A DNA stretch of 64,000 nucleotides. It comes from DATFES01 sp035457725. GTDB taxonomy: Bacteria > Pseudomonadota > Alphaproteobacteria > CACIAM-22H2. A program made the translations under genes and the position numbers. Below are positions 51,477-59,933 of this stretch, in pieces. The stretch spans positions 10,335-74,334 of the forward strand of contig DATIBC010000028.1 in assembly GCA_035457725.1 (NCBI GenBank), written 5' to 3'. Below the pieces are notes generated by a model that searched no databases, was not told where the DNA came from, and saw only the letters and a list, made by a program, of their open reading frames with translations. The first letter of the stretch is position 1, and the number at the start of each line of letters is the position of its first letter.

Positions 51477-52331
51477 ATGACACGCCGATTCTCGTTGGCG
51501 TATCTGACCGTGCACGGCGTGACCCCGGCGGCCCAAGCCCGGATCGCGGCGCGCGCCGGCTATGATTTTGTCAGCTTCCGGCTGTGTCCTCTCGGGGTCC
51601 CCGGCGAACCGGATTGCGATCCGATCGCGCCCGAGGCGCTACGCGAAACCAAGCGGGCATTGCGGGAGACCGGCCTTTCCGTCCTCGACATCGAGCTGGC
51701 CCGGATCGTCCGCGACCGCGACCCAGAATCGTACCTGCCGGTGATGGAGGCGGCTGCGGAATTAGGGGCCCGCTATTTGATCTCCAGCGCCTGGACCACC
51801 GACCGCGACGATGGCCGGTTCATTATCGAGCGCTACGGCGAGATCTGTGACCTGGCGCGTGAATTCGGAATGACGGTCGATCTGGAATTTCCAACCTTTT
51901 CGCGGCTACGCAGCCTCGCCGATGCAATCGACGTCGTGCGCGCCGCGGCGCGGCCCAATGGCGGCGTCCTGGTCGATGCCCTTTACTACCACTTCTCCAG
52001 CTGCACCCCGGCCGATCTAGCGACGCTGCCCGCCGGATGGGTGCATTTCCTGCATCTGTGCGATACCGCGCAGCGCATTCCCGCCACCGAGCGTGAACAG
52101 ATCCGCCTCGCTCGGGAAGCGCGCCTCTATGTCGGCGAAGGTTGCATCGATCTCGGCGCGCTGACCGCGGCCCTGCCGGCCGTTCCCCTCTCGATCGAAT
52201 TGCCCAACGCACGCCGCAGCGCCGAACTCGGCCACGACGGTCACGCGCAGCGCTGCATCGAAACCGCCCGTGCCTACTTCCGGCAGCTGGACGCACCGGT
52301 TCGGCTCCGGCGCACTGTAACCGCCGAGTAG
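51477..52331 (+). CDS. TIM-barrel sugar-phosphate isomerase/epimerase-like protein
   Basis: 284 aa of the xylose-isomerase-like TIM-barrel superfamily. Likely divalent metal ligands in family positions are Glu137 (VDLEFPTF), Asp167 (VLVDALYYHF), His193 (FLHLCDT) and Glu241 (LSIELPN), giving an E-D-H-E set. It begins the operon with the acylating aldehyde dehydrogenase and the ThDP enzyme, 45 nt before the former. Relatives include 3-dehydroshikimate dehydratase, inosose dehydratase and hydroxypyruvate isomerase. Which of these applies cannot be decided. Confidence 0.82.
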   Translation: MTRRFSLAYLTVHGVTPAAQARIAARAGYDFVSFRLCPLGVPGEPDCDPIAPEALRETKRALRETGLSVLDIELARIVRDRDPESYLPVMEAAAELGARYLISSAWTTDRDDGRFIIERYGEICDLAREFGMTVDLEFPTFSRLRSLADAIDVVRAAARPNGGVLVDALYYHFSSCTPADLATLPAGWVHFLHLCDTAQRIPATEREQIRLAREARLYVGEGCIDLGALTAALPAVPLSIELPNARRSAELGHDGHAQRCIETARAYFRQLDAPVRLRRTVTAE

Positions 52332-52375
52332 CCGGCAATCTTCGAGTAGACGCTCGCACGGAGGAGATCGCCAAG

Positions 52376-53782
52376 ATGGCCCGCGAAATTACGGCGGAGG
52401 AAAAAAAGATCGCCGCCGACATGCTAGCTCGCGCCCGGGCGGCCATGGACAAGATAAGAGATTACGACCAAGCGCAGGTGGATCGGCTGGCGCGTGCCCT
52501 AGGCTGGGCCTGCGGCAACGAAAGGACCTTCGTTCGCATCGCGCAAATGGGCGTCGACGAGAGCGGTGTCGGCGACCGTGAGGGCCGCGCCGGCAAGCGC
52601 CTGAAGATCCTCGGCGTGTTACGCGACGCGCTGCGCCAAAAGAGCGTTGGCGTGATCGACGTCGACGAAGCCAAGGGCATCACCAAAATCGCCAAACCGG
52701 CCGGCGTCATCGCCTCTCTGATCCCAATGACCAATCCAGAGCTTACGCCGCCGGTGACGGCTATCTACGCCATCAAGTGCCGGGACGCCGTGATCTTCTC
52801 GCCGCACCCGCGCTCGCGCCGCACCACCTTCGAGATGACCAACGTCATGCGCGAGACGATGAGAAAGCTGGGCGCGCCCGAAGACCTTTTTCAGTGCGTC
52901 GAGAAGCCGTCCATCCCGCTGTCCGCCGAGCTGATGGCCGCGTGCGATCTGACCCTGGCGACCGGTGGCCGACCGATGGTCAAAGCCGCTTATTCTTCGG
53001 GCAAGCCGGCATACGGGGTCGGCGCCGGTAATTCCACCATGGTTATCGACGAAACGGCCGACATCAAGGATGCGGCCCGCAACTCGCGCATCTCCAAGAC
53101 GTCGGATTTCGGCTCGGGCTGCTCGGCCGACGGCAATTTACTGATCGACGCCCGAACTTACGACGCGATGCGCGACGCGCTAATCGCGGAAGGCGGTTAT
53201 CTATGCAACGCCGACGAAAAGGCTCAGCTCGAAAAGGCGATGTGGGATTCCGAGGGCAATCGCACCATCGAAACGGTGGCCATCGCGCCCCAGAAGCTCG
53301 CCCAGTCCGCCGGTTTCTCGATTGCCGCTGATCGAAAGTTTATCATGGTCGAACAGGAGGAAATCGGAAAACGGCATCGCTTCTCGTCGGAGAAACTTTC
53401 GGTCGTCATGGCGCTCTTCAGATACCACGGGTTCGACGACGCCTTGAAAAAAGTCGCCCAGATCTACGAAGTCGGCGGCAAGGGTCACTCTTGCGGCATC
53501 TACTCATTTGACGACGATCATATCGCCCGTCTGGCGGCGGCCGCTCCGGTCAGCCGCGTGATGGTGCGGCAACCGCAATCGAAGGCGAACGCCGGCGCAT
53601 TCAACAACGGCATGCCGATGACCTCGTCGCTCGGCTGCGGCGTCTGGGGCGGCAACATCACCAACGAGAATATCGCGCTCAAGCACTACATGAACGTGAC
53701 TTGGGTATCGCGCCCGATCCCCGAGGATCGACCCAGCGACGCCGATTTGTTCGGCGAGTTCTATAACACCGAAACACTTTGA
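52376..53782 (+). CDS. CoA-acylating aldehyde dehydrogenase
   Basis: 468 aa from ATG 52376, with GGAGGAG upstream; an open frame back to 52142 lies in the upstream gene. Family motifs: GVIASLIPMTNPELTPPVTAIYAIKCRDAVIFSPHPRSRRTTFEMTNVM, nicotinamide-binding AYSSGKPAYGVGAGNSTMVIDETADI, and catalytic Cys249 in SDFGSGCSADGN. It belongs to the acylating group (EutE, PduP, AdhE-N, and the sulfoacetaldehyde dehydrogenase SauS), oxidising an aldehyde to an acyl-CoA. The exact aldehyde is open. Next gene is a ThDP enzyme, which may supply it. Confidence 0.88.
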   Translation: MAREITAEEKKIAADMLARARAAMDKIRDYDQAQVDRLARALGWACGNERTFVRIAQMGVDESGVGDREGRAGKRLKILGVLRDALRQKSVGVIDVDEAKGITKIAKPAGVIASLIPMTNPELTPPVTAIYAIKCRDAVIFSPHPRSRRTTFEMTNVMRETMRKLGAPEDLFQCVEKPSIPLSAELMAACDLTLATGGRPMVKAAYSSGKPAYGVGAGNSTMVIDETADIKDAARNSRISKTSDFGSGCSADGNLLIDARTYDAMRDALIAEGGYLCNADEKAQLEKAMWDSEGNRTIETVAIAPQKLAQSAGFSIAADRKFIMVEQEEIGKRHRFSSEKLSVVMALFRYHGFDDALKKVAQIYEVGGKGHSCGIYSFDDDHIARLAAAAPVSRVMVRQPQSKANAGAFNNGMPMTSSLGCGVWGGNITNENIALKHYMNVTWVSRPIPEDRPSDADLFGEFYNTETL

Positions 53783-53827
53783 AGTATAAGACGGCCACGG
53801 CGCGAGCCGTATCGCCGGGAGGACTCG

Positions 53828-55588
53828 ATGAAGGACCTCGTTTCGAATTTGCTCGTCCGCTATCTGAGGGAGCGGGGCGTCCGCCACATCTTCGGGCTCT
53901 GCGGGCACACCAACATCGCCGTTCTGTCCGCCATGGCGAACAGCGAGCTGCGTTTCATCAATGTCCGGCACGAGCAGATCGCGGCTCATGCGGCCGACGG
54001 TTATGCCCGGGCCACTGGCAGGGCGTCGGTGGTCTTGAGCCATCTGAGCCCCGGCCTGACCAATGCGGCAACCGGCGTCGCCAACGCTGCGCTCGACTGC
54101 GTTCCGATGGTGGTGATCGCCGGCGATGTGCCGTCGTACTACTACGGCAAGCATCCGCACCAGGAGGTGAACCTTCACGCCGATGGCAGCCAGTACGAGA
54201 TATACCGGCCGTTCGTAAAGCGCGCTTGGCGCGTCGATACCGCGCGATTGTTCCCTGAGATCATCGAGAAGGCCTTTATCCTTGCCGAAAGCGGGCAACC
54301 CGGGCCGGTTCTGGTCAACGTACCGATGGAGGTTTTCTCCACCAGCATCGACGTCGCGCTGTTCGACCGGCTCCGCCACAATACCAAGTCGCTCTCCAGG
54401 CCATCGATCGACGAGGACGTGGCGCGAACGATCGTGCGGACACTGGCCGGCGCTCGGAACCCGGTTCTCTATGTCGGCGGTGGCGTGGCCCTGGCGGGCG
54501 CAACGGAAGAGTTGCGCGACTTCGTCGATCATTTCGGCATTCCGGTCGCCCACAGCTTGATGGGCAAAGGCATGTTGCCCGACGATCATCCGCTGACCCT
54601 GGGCATGACCGGCTTCTGGGGCACGAAGTTCACCAACGCGACCTGTCTCGCAGCGGATTGGGTGCTCGGTCTGGGTACACGCTTCAAGGAGGCAGACTGT
54701 TCGTCCTGGTATCCCGACTACACGTTCAACATTCCGCCGACGAGGCTCATTCATATTGATATCGAGCCGTCGGAAATCGGCCGGAACTTCCCCGCCGAGA
54801 TCGGCGTCGTGGCCGATCTGAAGCTGGCCTTGAAGGTGCTGAACCGGATCGCGCGCGAAATCTGCCCGCAAGGACGTGAAGATCCCGCGCTCGTGCAGCG
54901 GATCGCCGCCGAGCGCAAAGCGTTCAAGGCATCAAACAGGGAGATGGAGACTTCGAGCGCGTTTCCGATGATGCCGGAGCGTATCCTGGCGGACGTTCGC
55001 GCCGCCATGCCGCGCGACGCATTCCTGACGACGGATGTCGGATGGAACAAAAACGGCGTCGGCCAACAGTTTCCGATCTACACCCCGGCGACCGTTTTCA
55101 CCCCTGGTGGCTTCGCCACGATGGGCTTCGGCCCTTCAGCCGCTTTGGGCGTCAAACTTGCTCACCCTGATCGGGTGGTAATCTCGCTCGTCGGCGATGG
55201 TGGCTTCGGTCAGAATCCGTCCCTACTGGCGACCGCCGCGGCGGAAGACCTGGGTGTTGTCTGGGTGGTCATGAACAACAACGCGTTCGGCACGATCGCG
55301 GGCCTGCAAAAGGCACATTACGGTCTTACCTATGGCACGACGTTCCCGAAATCGGGGGACGAGACGACGCCGAACTATGCCGACATCGCCAAGGCGTACG
55401 GCGTCAGTGGCGTGCGGATTCGCAGCGCCGAGGAGTTTCGCCCCGAGCTGGAAAAGGCCATCGCCTCGCGGCGCCCAACCGTGCTCGATGTCGCGATGGT
55501 CAACAACCCGACGCCGACCAGCGGCCACTGGAACATCCTCGATATCTATTCACCGGGGAAAAACGTCTCCCACGTCGCCACCCGGTGA
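53828..55588 (+). CDS. Thiamine-diphosphate enzyme, acetolactate-synthase-like
   Basis: 586 aa. Three-domain ThDP fold: PYR domain with catalytic Glu49 in VRHEQIAAHAADGYARATG, central transhydrogenase-like domain (PVLYVGGGVALAGATEELRDFVDHFGIPVAHSLMGKG), and PP domain with GDGGFGQNPSLLATAAAEDLGVVWVVMNNNAFG. Resembles acetolactate synthase large subunits, but no small subunit gene is near. A strong site, GGGAGGA, precedes the ATG. It is not an obvious sulfoacetaldehyde acetyltransferase. It could decarboxylate or ligate a 2-oxo acid to give the aldehyde used by the gene upstream. Confidence 0.88.
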   Translation: MKDLVSNLLVRYLRERGVRHIFGLCGHTNIAVLSAMANSELRFINVRHEQIAAHAADGYARATGRASVVLSHLSPGLTNAATGVANAALDCVPMVVIAGDVPSYYYGKHPHQEVNLHADGSQYEIYRPFVKRAWRVDTARLFPEIIEKAFILAESGQPGPVLVNVPMEVFSTSIDVALFDRLRHNTKSLSRPSIDEDVARTIVRTLAGARNPVLYVGGGVALAGATEELRDFVDHFGIPVAHSLMGKGMLPDDHPLTLGMTGFWGTKFTNATCLAADWVLGLGTRFKEADCSSWYPDYTFNIPPTRLIHIDIEPSEIGRNFPAEIGVVADLKLALKVLNRIAREICPQGREDPALVQRIAAERKAFKASNREMETSSAFPMMPERILADVRAAMPRDAFLTTDVGWNKNGVGQQFPIYTPATVFTPGGFATMGFGPSAALGVKLAHPDRVVISLVGDGGFGQNPSLLATAAAEDLGVVWVVMNNNAFGTIAGLQKAHYGLTYGTTFPKSGDETTPNYADIAKAYGVSGVRIRSAEEFRPELEKAIASRRPTVLDVAMVNNPTPTSGHWNILDIYSPGKNVSHVATR

Positions 55589-56087
55589 ACAAACGACCGA
55601 TGAATCCATAATCCCTCCAATCCCGAACGGACCTCGATTCAGCCGCCTTGACGCTGGCTTACCGGCGGTCGGCGGCTGAACCGCGTTGGGCGACGCCGGG
55701 CCGCTGGCCGCGAACAAGACGACGCCGTGTGGCATTCGGTTTCCTGCGGAGCGCCCGCACGCGCGCCCCGGCCGACCGAAATCCCGCGGCGAAAGGCATT
55801 CACGCCGGGACCGTCGTCAATGCCAGAGCCCATGCGCCTACGTCCGTCACGCTAGAGCGAGTTCCGGACTGGTGGAATCGCTACATGTTGCCCTCACCCT
55901 TCGCCGTTCGACCCGCTCGCCAAGCCGCATGCTGAGCCTGTCGAAGCATCGAGGATGGGCGCGCGGCTCAGGGTGAGGGCGCGGCGCATGCGCCGCGCCA
56001 GGGTGAGGCACACTTAACGCGTTCTCATGGCGAGCCTGTCGAACCATGTGGACGCGCAAACCCGGGTCGACCTGAACGGGACAAGGT
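55589..56087. other. Gene-free 499-nt stretch with repeats
   Basis: Between the ThDP-enzyme stop and the TetR stop. TTCAGCCGCC (55638-55647) and GGCGGCTGAA (55671-55680) form a perfect 10-bp stem with a 23-nt loop. A composite of the dispersed repeat fills 55891-56048. No open frame has family character. Confidence 0.6.
55891..56048. repeat. Composite copy of dispersed repeat
   Basis: CCCTCACCCT (55891-55900) is complementary to AGGGTGAGGG (near 55970-55979). CTGAGCCTGTCGAAG (55932-55946) is an exact copy of the 22146 arm, and GCGAGCCTGTCGAACCATG (about 56030-56048) is a degenerate further copy. CAGGGTGAGGC recurs at about 55999. Confidence 0.7.
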
Positions 56088-56762
56088 CTAGCGGCGGACG
56101 AAGCGCAAGATCGTCTCGACAGTGATGCGGCGCCGTGCATCGAGGACCGTCGGCGAGGACATGTCGCGTTTGAAGATCGTCGAGAAGGTAAAACGGTTCG
56201 AGACGTTGAAGAAACACATGGCGCTGATCGACATATGCAAGTCCACGGGATCGAGGCCTTGGCGAAACACCCCGGCGCGAACCCCACGCTCGTAGATCGC
56301 ATGCAGCGCCGCGATGGCCGGAACGTTCAATCGCTGGATCATTTTTGACTTCGCCAGGTATTTCCCCTCATGGATGTTCTCGTTCATCACCAGGCGGGCG
56401 AAATCGGGATGCGTATGGTGGTAGTCGAACGTCGCGCTGACGATCTGTGCGAGCCCCTCCTCGGGCGAAAGATGTTCGAGCTTGAGTTCGCTCTCGGAGT
56501 TACGGATCTGTCGGTAAGCCTCTTCAAGGACCTTGAGATAGAGGCCCTCTTTGCTGCCGAAGTAGTAGTAGATCATCCGTTTGCTCGTGCGCGTGCGGTC
56601 GGCGATCTCGTCGATCCGCGCGCCGCTTAGACCCTTCGCGGCGAACTCATGGGTGGCGACGGCGATGATATCCTGTTTGGTTTTGTCCGGATCGTTGGTC
56701 CGCGCCGGCCGTCCCAGGGTGCGCCGTTTGCGATTGCTCATGGGCAGCTGAGTGTCGTTCAT
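56088..56762 (-). CDS. TetR-family regulator, probable QuiR-like
   Basis: 224 aa. After a basic N-terminal extension (SNRKRRTLGRPARTND), the HTH is DIIAVATHEFAAKGLSGARIDEIADRTRTSKRMIYYYFGSKEGLYLKVLEEAYR. The ligand domain contains FARLVMNENIHEGKYLAKS and DLHMSISAMCFFNVSNRFTFSTIF. Downstream of and on the same strand as the dehydratase fusion, separated by 120 nt; divergent to the TRAP cassette beyond that. This is a frequent pairing with aromatic- and shikimate-uptake genes. It most likely represses the divergent promoter (58725-58868); the ligand would be shikimate, quinate or dehydroshikimate. Confidence 0.85.
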   Translation of the reverse strand: MNDTQLPMSNRKRRTLGRPARTNDPDKTKQDIIAVATHEFAAKGLSGARIDEIADRTRTSKRMIYYYFGSKEGLYLKVLEEAYRQIRNSESELKLEHLSPEEGLAQIVSATFDYHHTHPDFARLVMNENIHEGKYLAKSKMIQRLNVPAIAALHAIYERGVRAGVFRQGLDPVDLHMSISAMCFFNVSNRFTFSTIFKRDMSSPTVLDARRRITVETILRFVRR

Positions 56763-56882
56763 ATTGGCTGGTGCTTTTGCGCGGGAAGGCCGGTCCTGTC
56801 AACGCTCATGCGTCCAGCCGATCCGTGAGTCGCGAGCGGCGCTGACGCATACCCGATCGGGCCCCTAAAGGCGCCATCATCT

Positions 56883-58724
56883 TCATAAATCGAATGCATG
56901 CTCGGTTTCGAAATCGAGCGATTGCGCGAGCATCCGCACCGGGGCGTTGGCGGCGCCCAAACCGGTATAGCCGTTCCGTTGGACAACCTCGAAGAAGAAG
57001 CCGTTGAGTTGACGTGAATAAAGCTGGAAATAGCTCCCGCGCGAGTCGCGGTCATAGAGAATATTGGAGCGTCGAAGCTTGTCGATCAGCTCCGCCGAGA
57101 CATTGAAGCGCAGCATCAGGTCGTCATAGTAGTTGGGCGGCACCTTCATCGCGAATCTCGGGTCGAGCGTGGCCGCGTAGGCGAATATGTCGTCGCAGTC
57201 GAAGGCGAAATGGTGATAGGCGGCGAAGCCGCTTTTTTCGACGAAGCGCTGCGTTGTCGTCGCGTGGCTTAGCGACGAATTGAGCGACATGCGCACGCGG
57301 CCGTTGGCGTTCGATACCGTCCGGCTTCGCACCATCCCGTGCGGGTCGAACACGTCATGCTGCTCTTCGGACTTGAAGTCGAAGACGGATCGGTAAAACA
57401 GCAGCGCTGAAAGAAACAGGTTCGGTACGAGCGCCTGAATAAAATGGTCGACGTTGCCCAGAGCATTCGATGGAGCGGCGCCGAGCACCGGGGTGAAATC
57501 GCGATCGAAGAATGGCTGCCGATCAAGGTCGTCGTCGAGAAGATAGAATACGGCGCCGCCCGGCCCGCGAATCGTCGGGACATCGAACGTTCGCTTCGCC
57601 TGGCCCTCGGAGCCGGGCTTGCTGGACTGAAGACTGGTGCGCTTGGTGAATTGCTCCATCTCGACGCGCAGGCCGACCGCGCTGACCGAAAGGCCCTGGA
57701 GAAGATAGAAAGAGTGCGCCAGTCCCGCCGTCGCCTGGTTGACGACGAGCGTGATGCGTCCTTGCCGGTAAAGCGCAATGGTTCCCGGCCTGTTCAAGTG
57801 GGTGCGAACGAATCCCATTTGGGATAGCAACCGCTCGAGCTGGCTCGCGTCCTCGCCTTGACAGGCCAGTTCGACGAAGGCGACGTCACGCACCAAGGAA
57901 TGGGGCGATCGGTCGGCCTTGAGCGTCCCGTCGAGCAAGTCGAAAGCGCGCATGCCATCGCGTGCGATCGCGCTCGGCGTCAGGGCGCGGCTTTGGTCGT
58001 TGAAGATCTCCAGAGATAGAGGCCCACGATAGTTCAACGCCGCAAGCGCCCCATATAGATCGTGGACCGGGAGGTTTCCTTGGCCGGGGAGCAGCCGAAA
58101 CGACTGGGTCAAAAGTCGCGTATCGATTCGCGCAGTCGGCGCGTCGGCGAGGTGCACAAGGAAAATGCGCTGCGGGTCGATGTCCCGCAACCGGCCAAAA
58201 TCGGCGTCCGCGGCGATACTGTGGACGGCGTTGATGATGAGGCCGAGATTCTCGCGATTCGCCTTTTTGACGATGGTCCAGGCGTCAACGTAACTGCGAA
58301 CGTGCGCGCTGGTCGCCAGCGCCTCGTAGCCGATGCGAAGTCCGCGGGTGCGCGCCAGATCAGCAAGAGCGGCAAGATCGGCGGCGGCGCGATCCGCGTC
58401 GGGGATCGTGTCGGCGCGTGTGTTGGCGCAAACGACCAGCATCGGCGATCCGATTCGCGCGGTTAGATCGAGGAACCGCTCGGCTCGCGTCAGCGCCCAT
58501 GCGCGCTCGGCGCCGGGAACCGCTTCGAAGTCGCGCAGCGACTGCAAGCTCAGAATGTCGATGCGTTTTTCGGAGGCCAAGGCGGCGACGTCTTCGGGCG
58601 GGCCGGGAAACCCGACGATGTCCTCGCGAAAAATCTCGATGCCTGAGAATCCGGCCTCGGCGGCGGCGAGGATCTTCTCCTCGAGGAGACCCGAAAACGA
58701 TAGCGACGAGACGCATCGCAACAT
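56883..58724 (-). CDS. quiC: Fused 3-dehydroshikimate dehydratase / HPPD-like protein (QuiC type)
   Basis: 613 aa from ATG 58724 (MLRCVSSLSFSG), with GAGGGAG upstream. Residues 1-265 form a TIM-barrel dehydratase that turns 3-dehydroshikimate into protocatechuate; residues about 275-613 resemble 4-hydroxyphenylpyruvate dioxygenase with a likely iron triad His427 (NVDHF), His504/505 (YHHFAFDCDD) and Glu579 (FFFEVVQR). Dehydratase positions align with the Pseudomonas QuiC ligands E134, D165, Q191, E239: here Glu134 (GYEAL), Asn165 (INAVH), His191 (FLVHLAD) and Glu239 (SLEIFND). Two ligands are therefore changed. The adjacent TRAP and shikimate dehydrogenase genes support the pathway. Confidence 0.88.
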   Translation of the reverse strand: MLRCVSSLSFSGLLEEKILAAAEAGFSGIEIFREDIVGFPGPPEDVAALASEKRIDILSLQSLRDFEAVPGAERAWALTRAERFLDLTARIGSPMLVVCANTRADTIPDADRAAADLAALADLARTRGLRIGYEALATSAHVRSYVDAWTIVKKANRENLGLIINAVHSIAADADFGRLRDIDPQRIFLVHLADAPTARIDTRLLTQSFRLLPGQGNLPVHDLYGALAALNYRGPLSLEIFNDQSRALTPSAIARDGMRAFDLLDGTLKADRSPHSLVRDVAFVELACQGEDASQLERLLSQMGFVRTHLNRPGTIALYRQGRITLVVNQATAGLAHSFYLLQGLSVSAVGLRVEMEQFTKRTSLQSSKPGSEGQAKRTFDVPTIRGPGGAVFYLLDDDLDRQPFFDRDFTPVLGAAPSNALGNVDHFIQALVPNLFLSALLFYRSVFDFKSEEQHDVFDPHGMVRSRTVSNANGRVRMSLNSSLSHATTTQRFVEKSGFAAYHHFAFDCDDIFAYAATLDPRFAMKVPPNYYDDLMLRFNVSAELIDKLRRSNILYDRDSRGSYFQLYSRQLNGFFFEVVQRNGYTGLGAANAPVRMLAQSLDFETEHAFDL

Positions 58725-58868
58725 GATGGGCTCCCTCTCCACTTTAGCGCTCGAAGCGCGGCCCGAACGCCCAAAGAATCAACGGTCAGGCCGCGCCGAC
58801 GCATTGACAAACTAACGATTTCGTACATTATGCACCAAATACCCGCGAAGACCCAAGGAGGAAACGCC
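58725..58868. promoter_or_regulatory. Divergent promoter of the quiC and TRAP operons
   Basis: A -35 hexamer TTGACA (58804-58809) and a CATTAT -10 (58826-58831), spaced 16 nt, fit the dctP direction. Between and over them are ACGATTTCGT (58814-58823) and GTACATTATGCAC (58823-58835), near-palindromes that could be TetR operators. GGAGG precedes dctP. Confidence 0.55.
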
Positions 58869-59858
58869 ATGCGTCAATATAGTCGCCGCTCCGTACTAGC
58901 CGCCGGCGCCGCCAGCGCAGCCCTCGCCGCGGCGCCCGCCGTTCTGGCCCAAGCCAAGCCGAAGTTGCGATGCGCCGCGGTCTTCAGCGAACAGGATATC
59001 CGCGCCGAGGCTTTCCGCATGTTCGGCCGCGAAGTCGGTGACATGTTCGATTTCGAGGCGTTCTTCGGCGGTACGCTTTTCAAGCAGGGCACCGAACTCG
59101 TAGCGATGCAGCGCGGCAATCTCGAGATGGCGAACATCGCGCCGCAAGACATATCCAAGCAGATTCCCGCATGGTCGATTCTCACCGCGGCATACCTGTT
59201 CCGCGACGCTGACCACATGCAGAAAACGTTCGACGGCCCGATCGGCGCCGAGTTCAAGAAGATGGCGCGCGACCAGCTCGGCGTGCATGTCCTGACGCCG
59301 GTCTACTTCGGCACCCGGCAAGTCAACCTGCGCACCACGAAGAAGATCAATACGCCGGCCGACATGGCAGGCATCAAGCTGCGCATGCCGCCGGGCGAAG
59401 CCTGGCAGTTGCTGGGCGAGGCGATGGGCGCCAACCCGACGCCGGTCGCCTTCGCCGAGCTCTACACCGCCCTGCAGTCGGGCGCCGTGGACGGCCAGGA
59501 CAACCCGCTGCCGACGAGCCGGACAATGAAGTTTCACGAGGTGACCAAGCAGTTCGTGCTCACCGGCCACCTGGTGGGCTACGACGTATTCTCGGTGTCG
59601 GCGAAGATCTGGGACTCCATGAAGCCGGACCAGCAGCAAAAGTTCCAAGCCGCCGCGGTCAAGGCGATCGCCTCGAGCACGGCCAAGCATCTAGCGCAAG
59701 AGAAAGAGATGGTCGACTTCTTCAAGTCGCAGGGCCTTGAAGTCTACTCGCCCGATGTCGCCGCCTTCCGGGCCAGCGCCCAAACGAAATATCTCGCCTC
59801 CGATCTCGCCAAGGATTGGCCGAAGGGCATGCTGGAGCGCATCAACGCGGTGCGCTAA
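58869..59858 (+). CDS. dctP: TRAP transporter solute-binding protein DctP
   Basis: 329 aa from ATG 58869, behind AGGAGG; upstream in-frame ATG 58830 lies in the promoter. Twin-arginine-like signal (RQYSRRSVLAAGAASAALAAAPAVLAQ), then the DctP fold: FFGGTLFKQGTELVAMQRGNLEMANI, FGTRQVNLRTTKKINTPADMAGIKLRMPPG and AELYTALQSGAVDGQDNPLPTS. The conserved binding Arg is in GIKLRMP. Captures an organic anion, here probably shikimate or quinate, in the periplasm. Followed by a strong terminator-like hairpin before dctQ. Confidence 0.93.
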   Translation: MRQYSRRSVLAAGAASAALAAAPAVLAQAKPKLRCAAVFSEQDIRAEAFRMFGREVGDMFDFEAFFGGTLFKQGTELVAMQRGNLEMANIAPQDISKQIPAWSILTAAYLFRDADHMQKTFDGPIGAEFKKMARDQLGVHVLTPVYFGTRQVNLRTTKKINTPADMAGIKLRMPPGEAWQLLGEAMGANPTPVAFAELYTALQSGAVDGQDNPLPTSRTMKFHEVTKQFVLTGHLVGYDVFSVSAKIWDSMKPDQQQKFQAAAVKAIASSTAKHLAQEKEMVDFFKSQGLEVYSPDVAAFRASAQTKYLASDLAKDWPKGMLERINAVR

Positions 59859-59874
59859 AGCTGCACCAGCGGTC

Positions 59875-59915
59875 GCGGCCGGCCGGTCGTCGGGGGGACC
59901 GGCCGGCCGCTTTTT
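59875..59915 (+). terminator. Terminator-like hairpin between dctP and dctQ
   Basis: GCGGCCGGCCGGTC (59875-59888) and its perfect complement GACCGGCCGGCCGC (59897-59910) form a 14-bp stem with an 8-nt loop, followed by TTTTT (59911-59915). Probably a partial terminator that makes the binding protein more abundant than the membrane subunits. Confidence 0.85.
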
Positions 59916-59933
59916 CGGGCGAAACGGGACGCA

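Noticed and set aside
53828..55588. ThDP enzyme as sulfoacetaldehyde acetyltransferase (Xsc)
   Set aside because: The N-terminal catalytic region reads like an acetolactate-synthase-type enzyme and I do not see the Xsc-type continuation.
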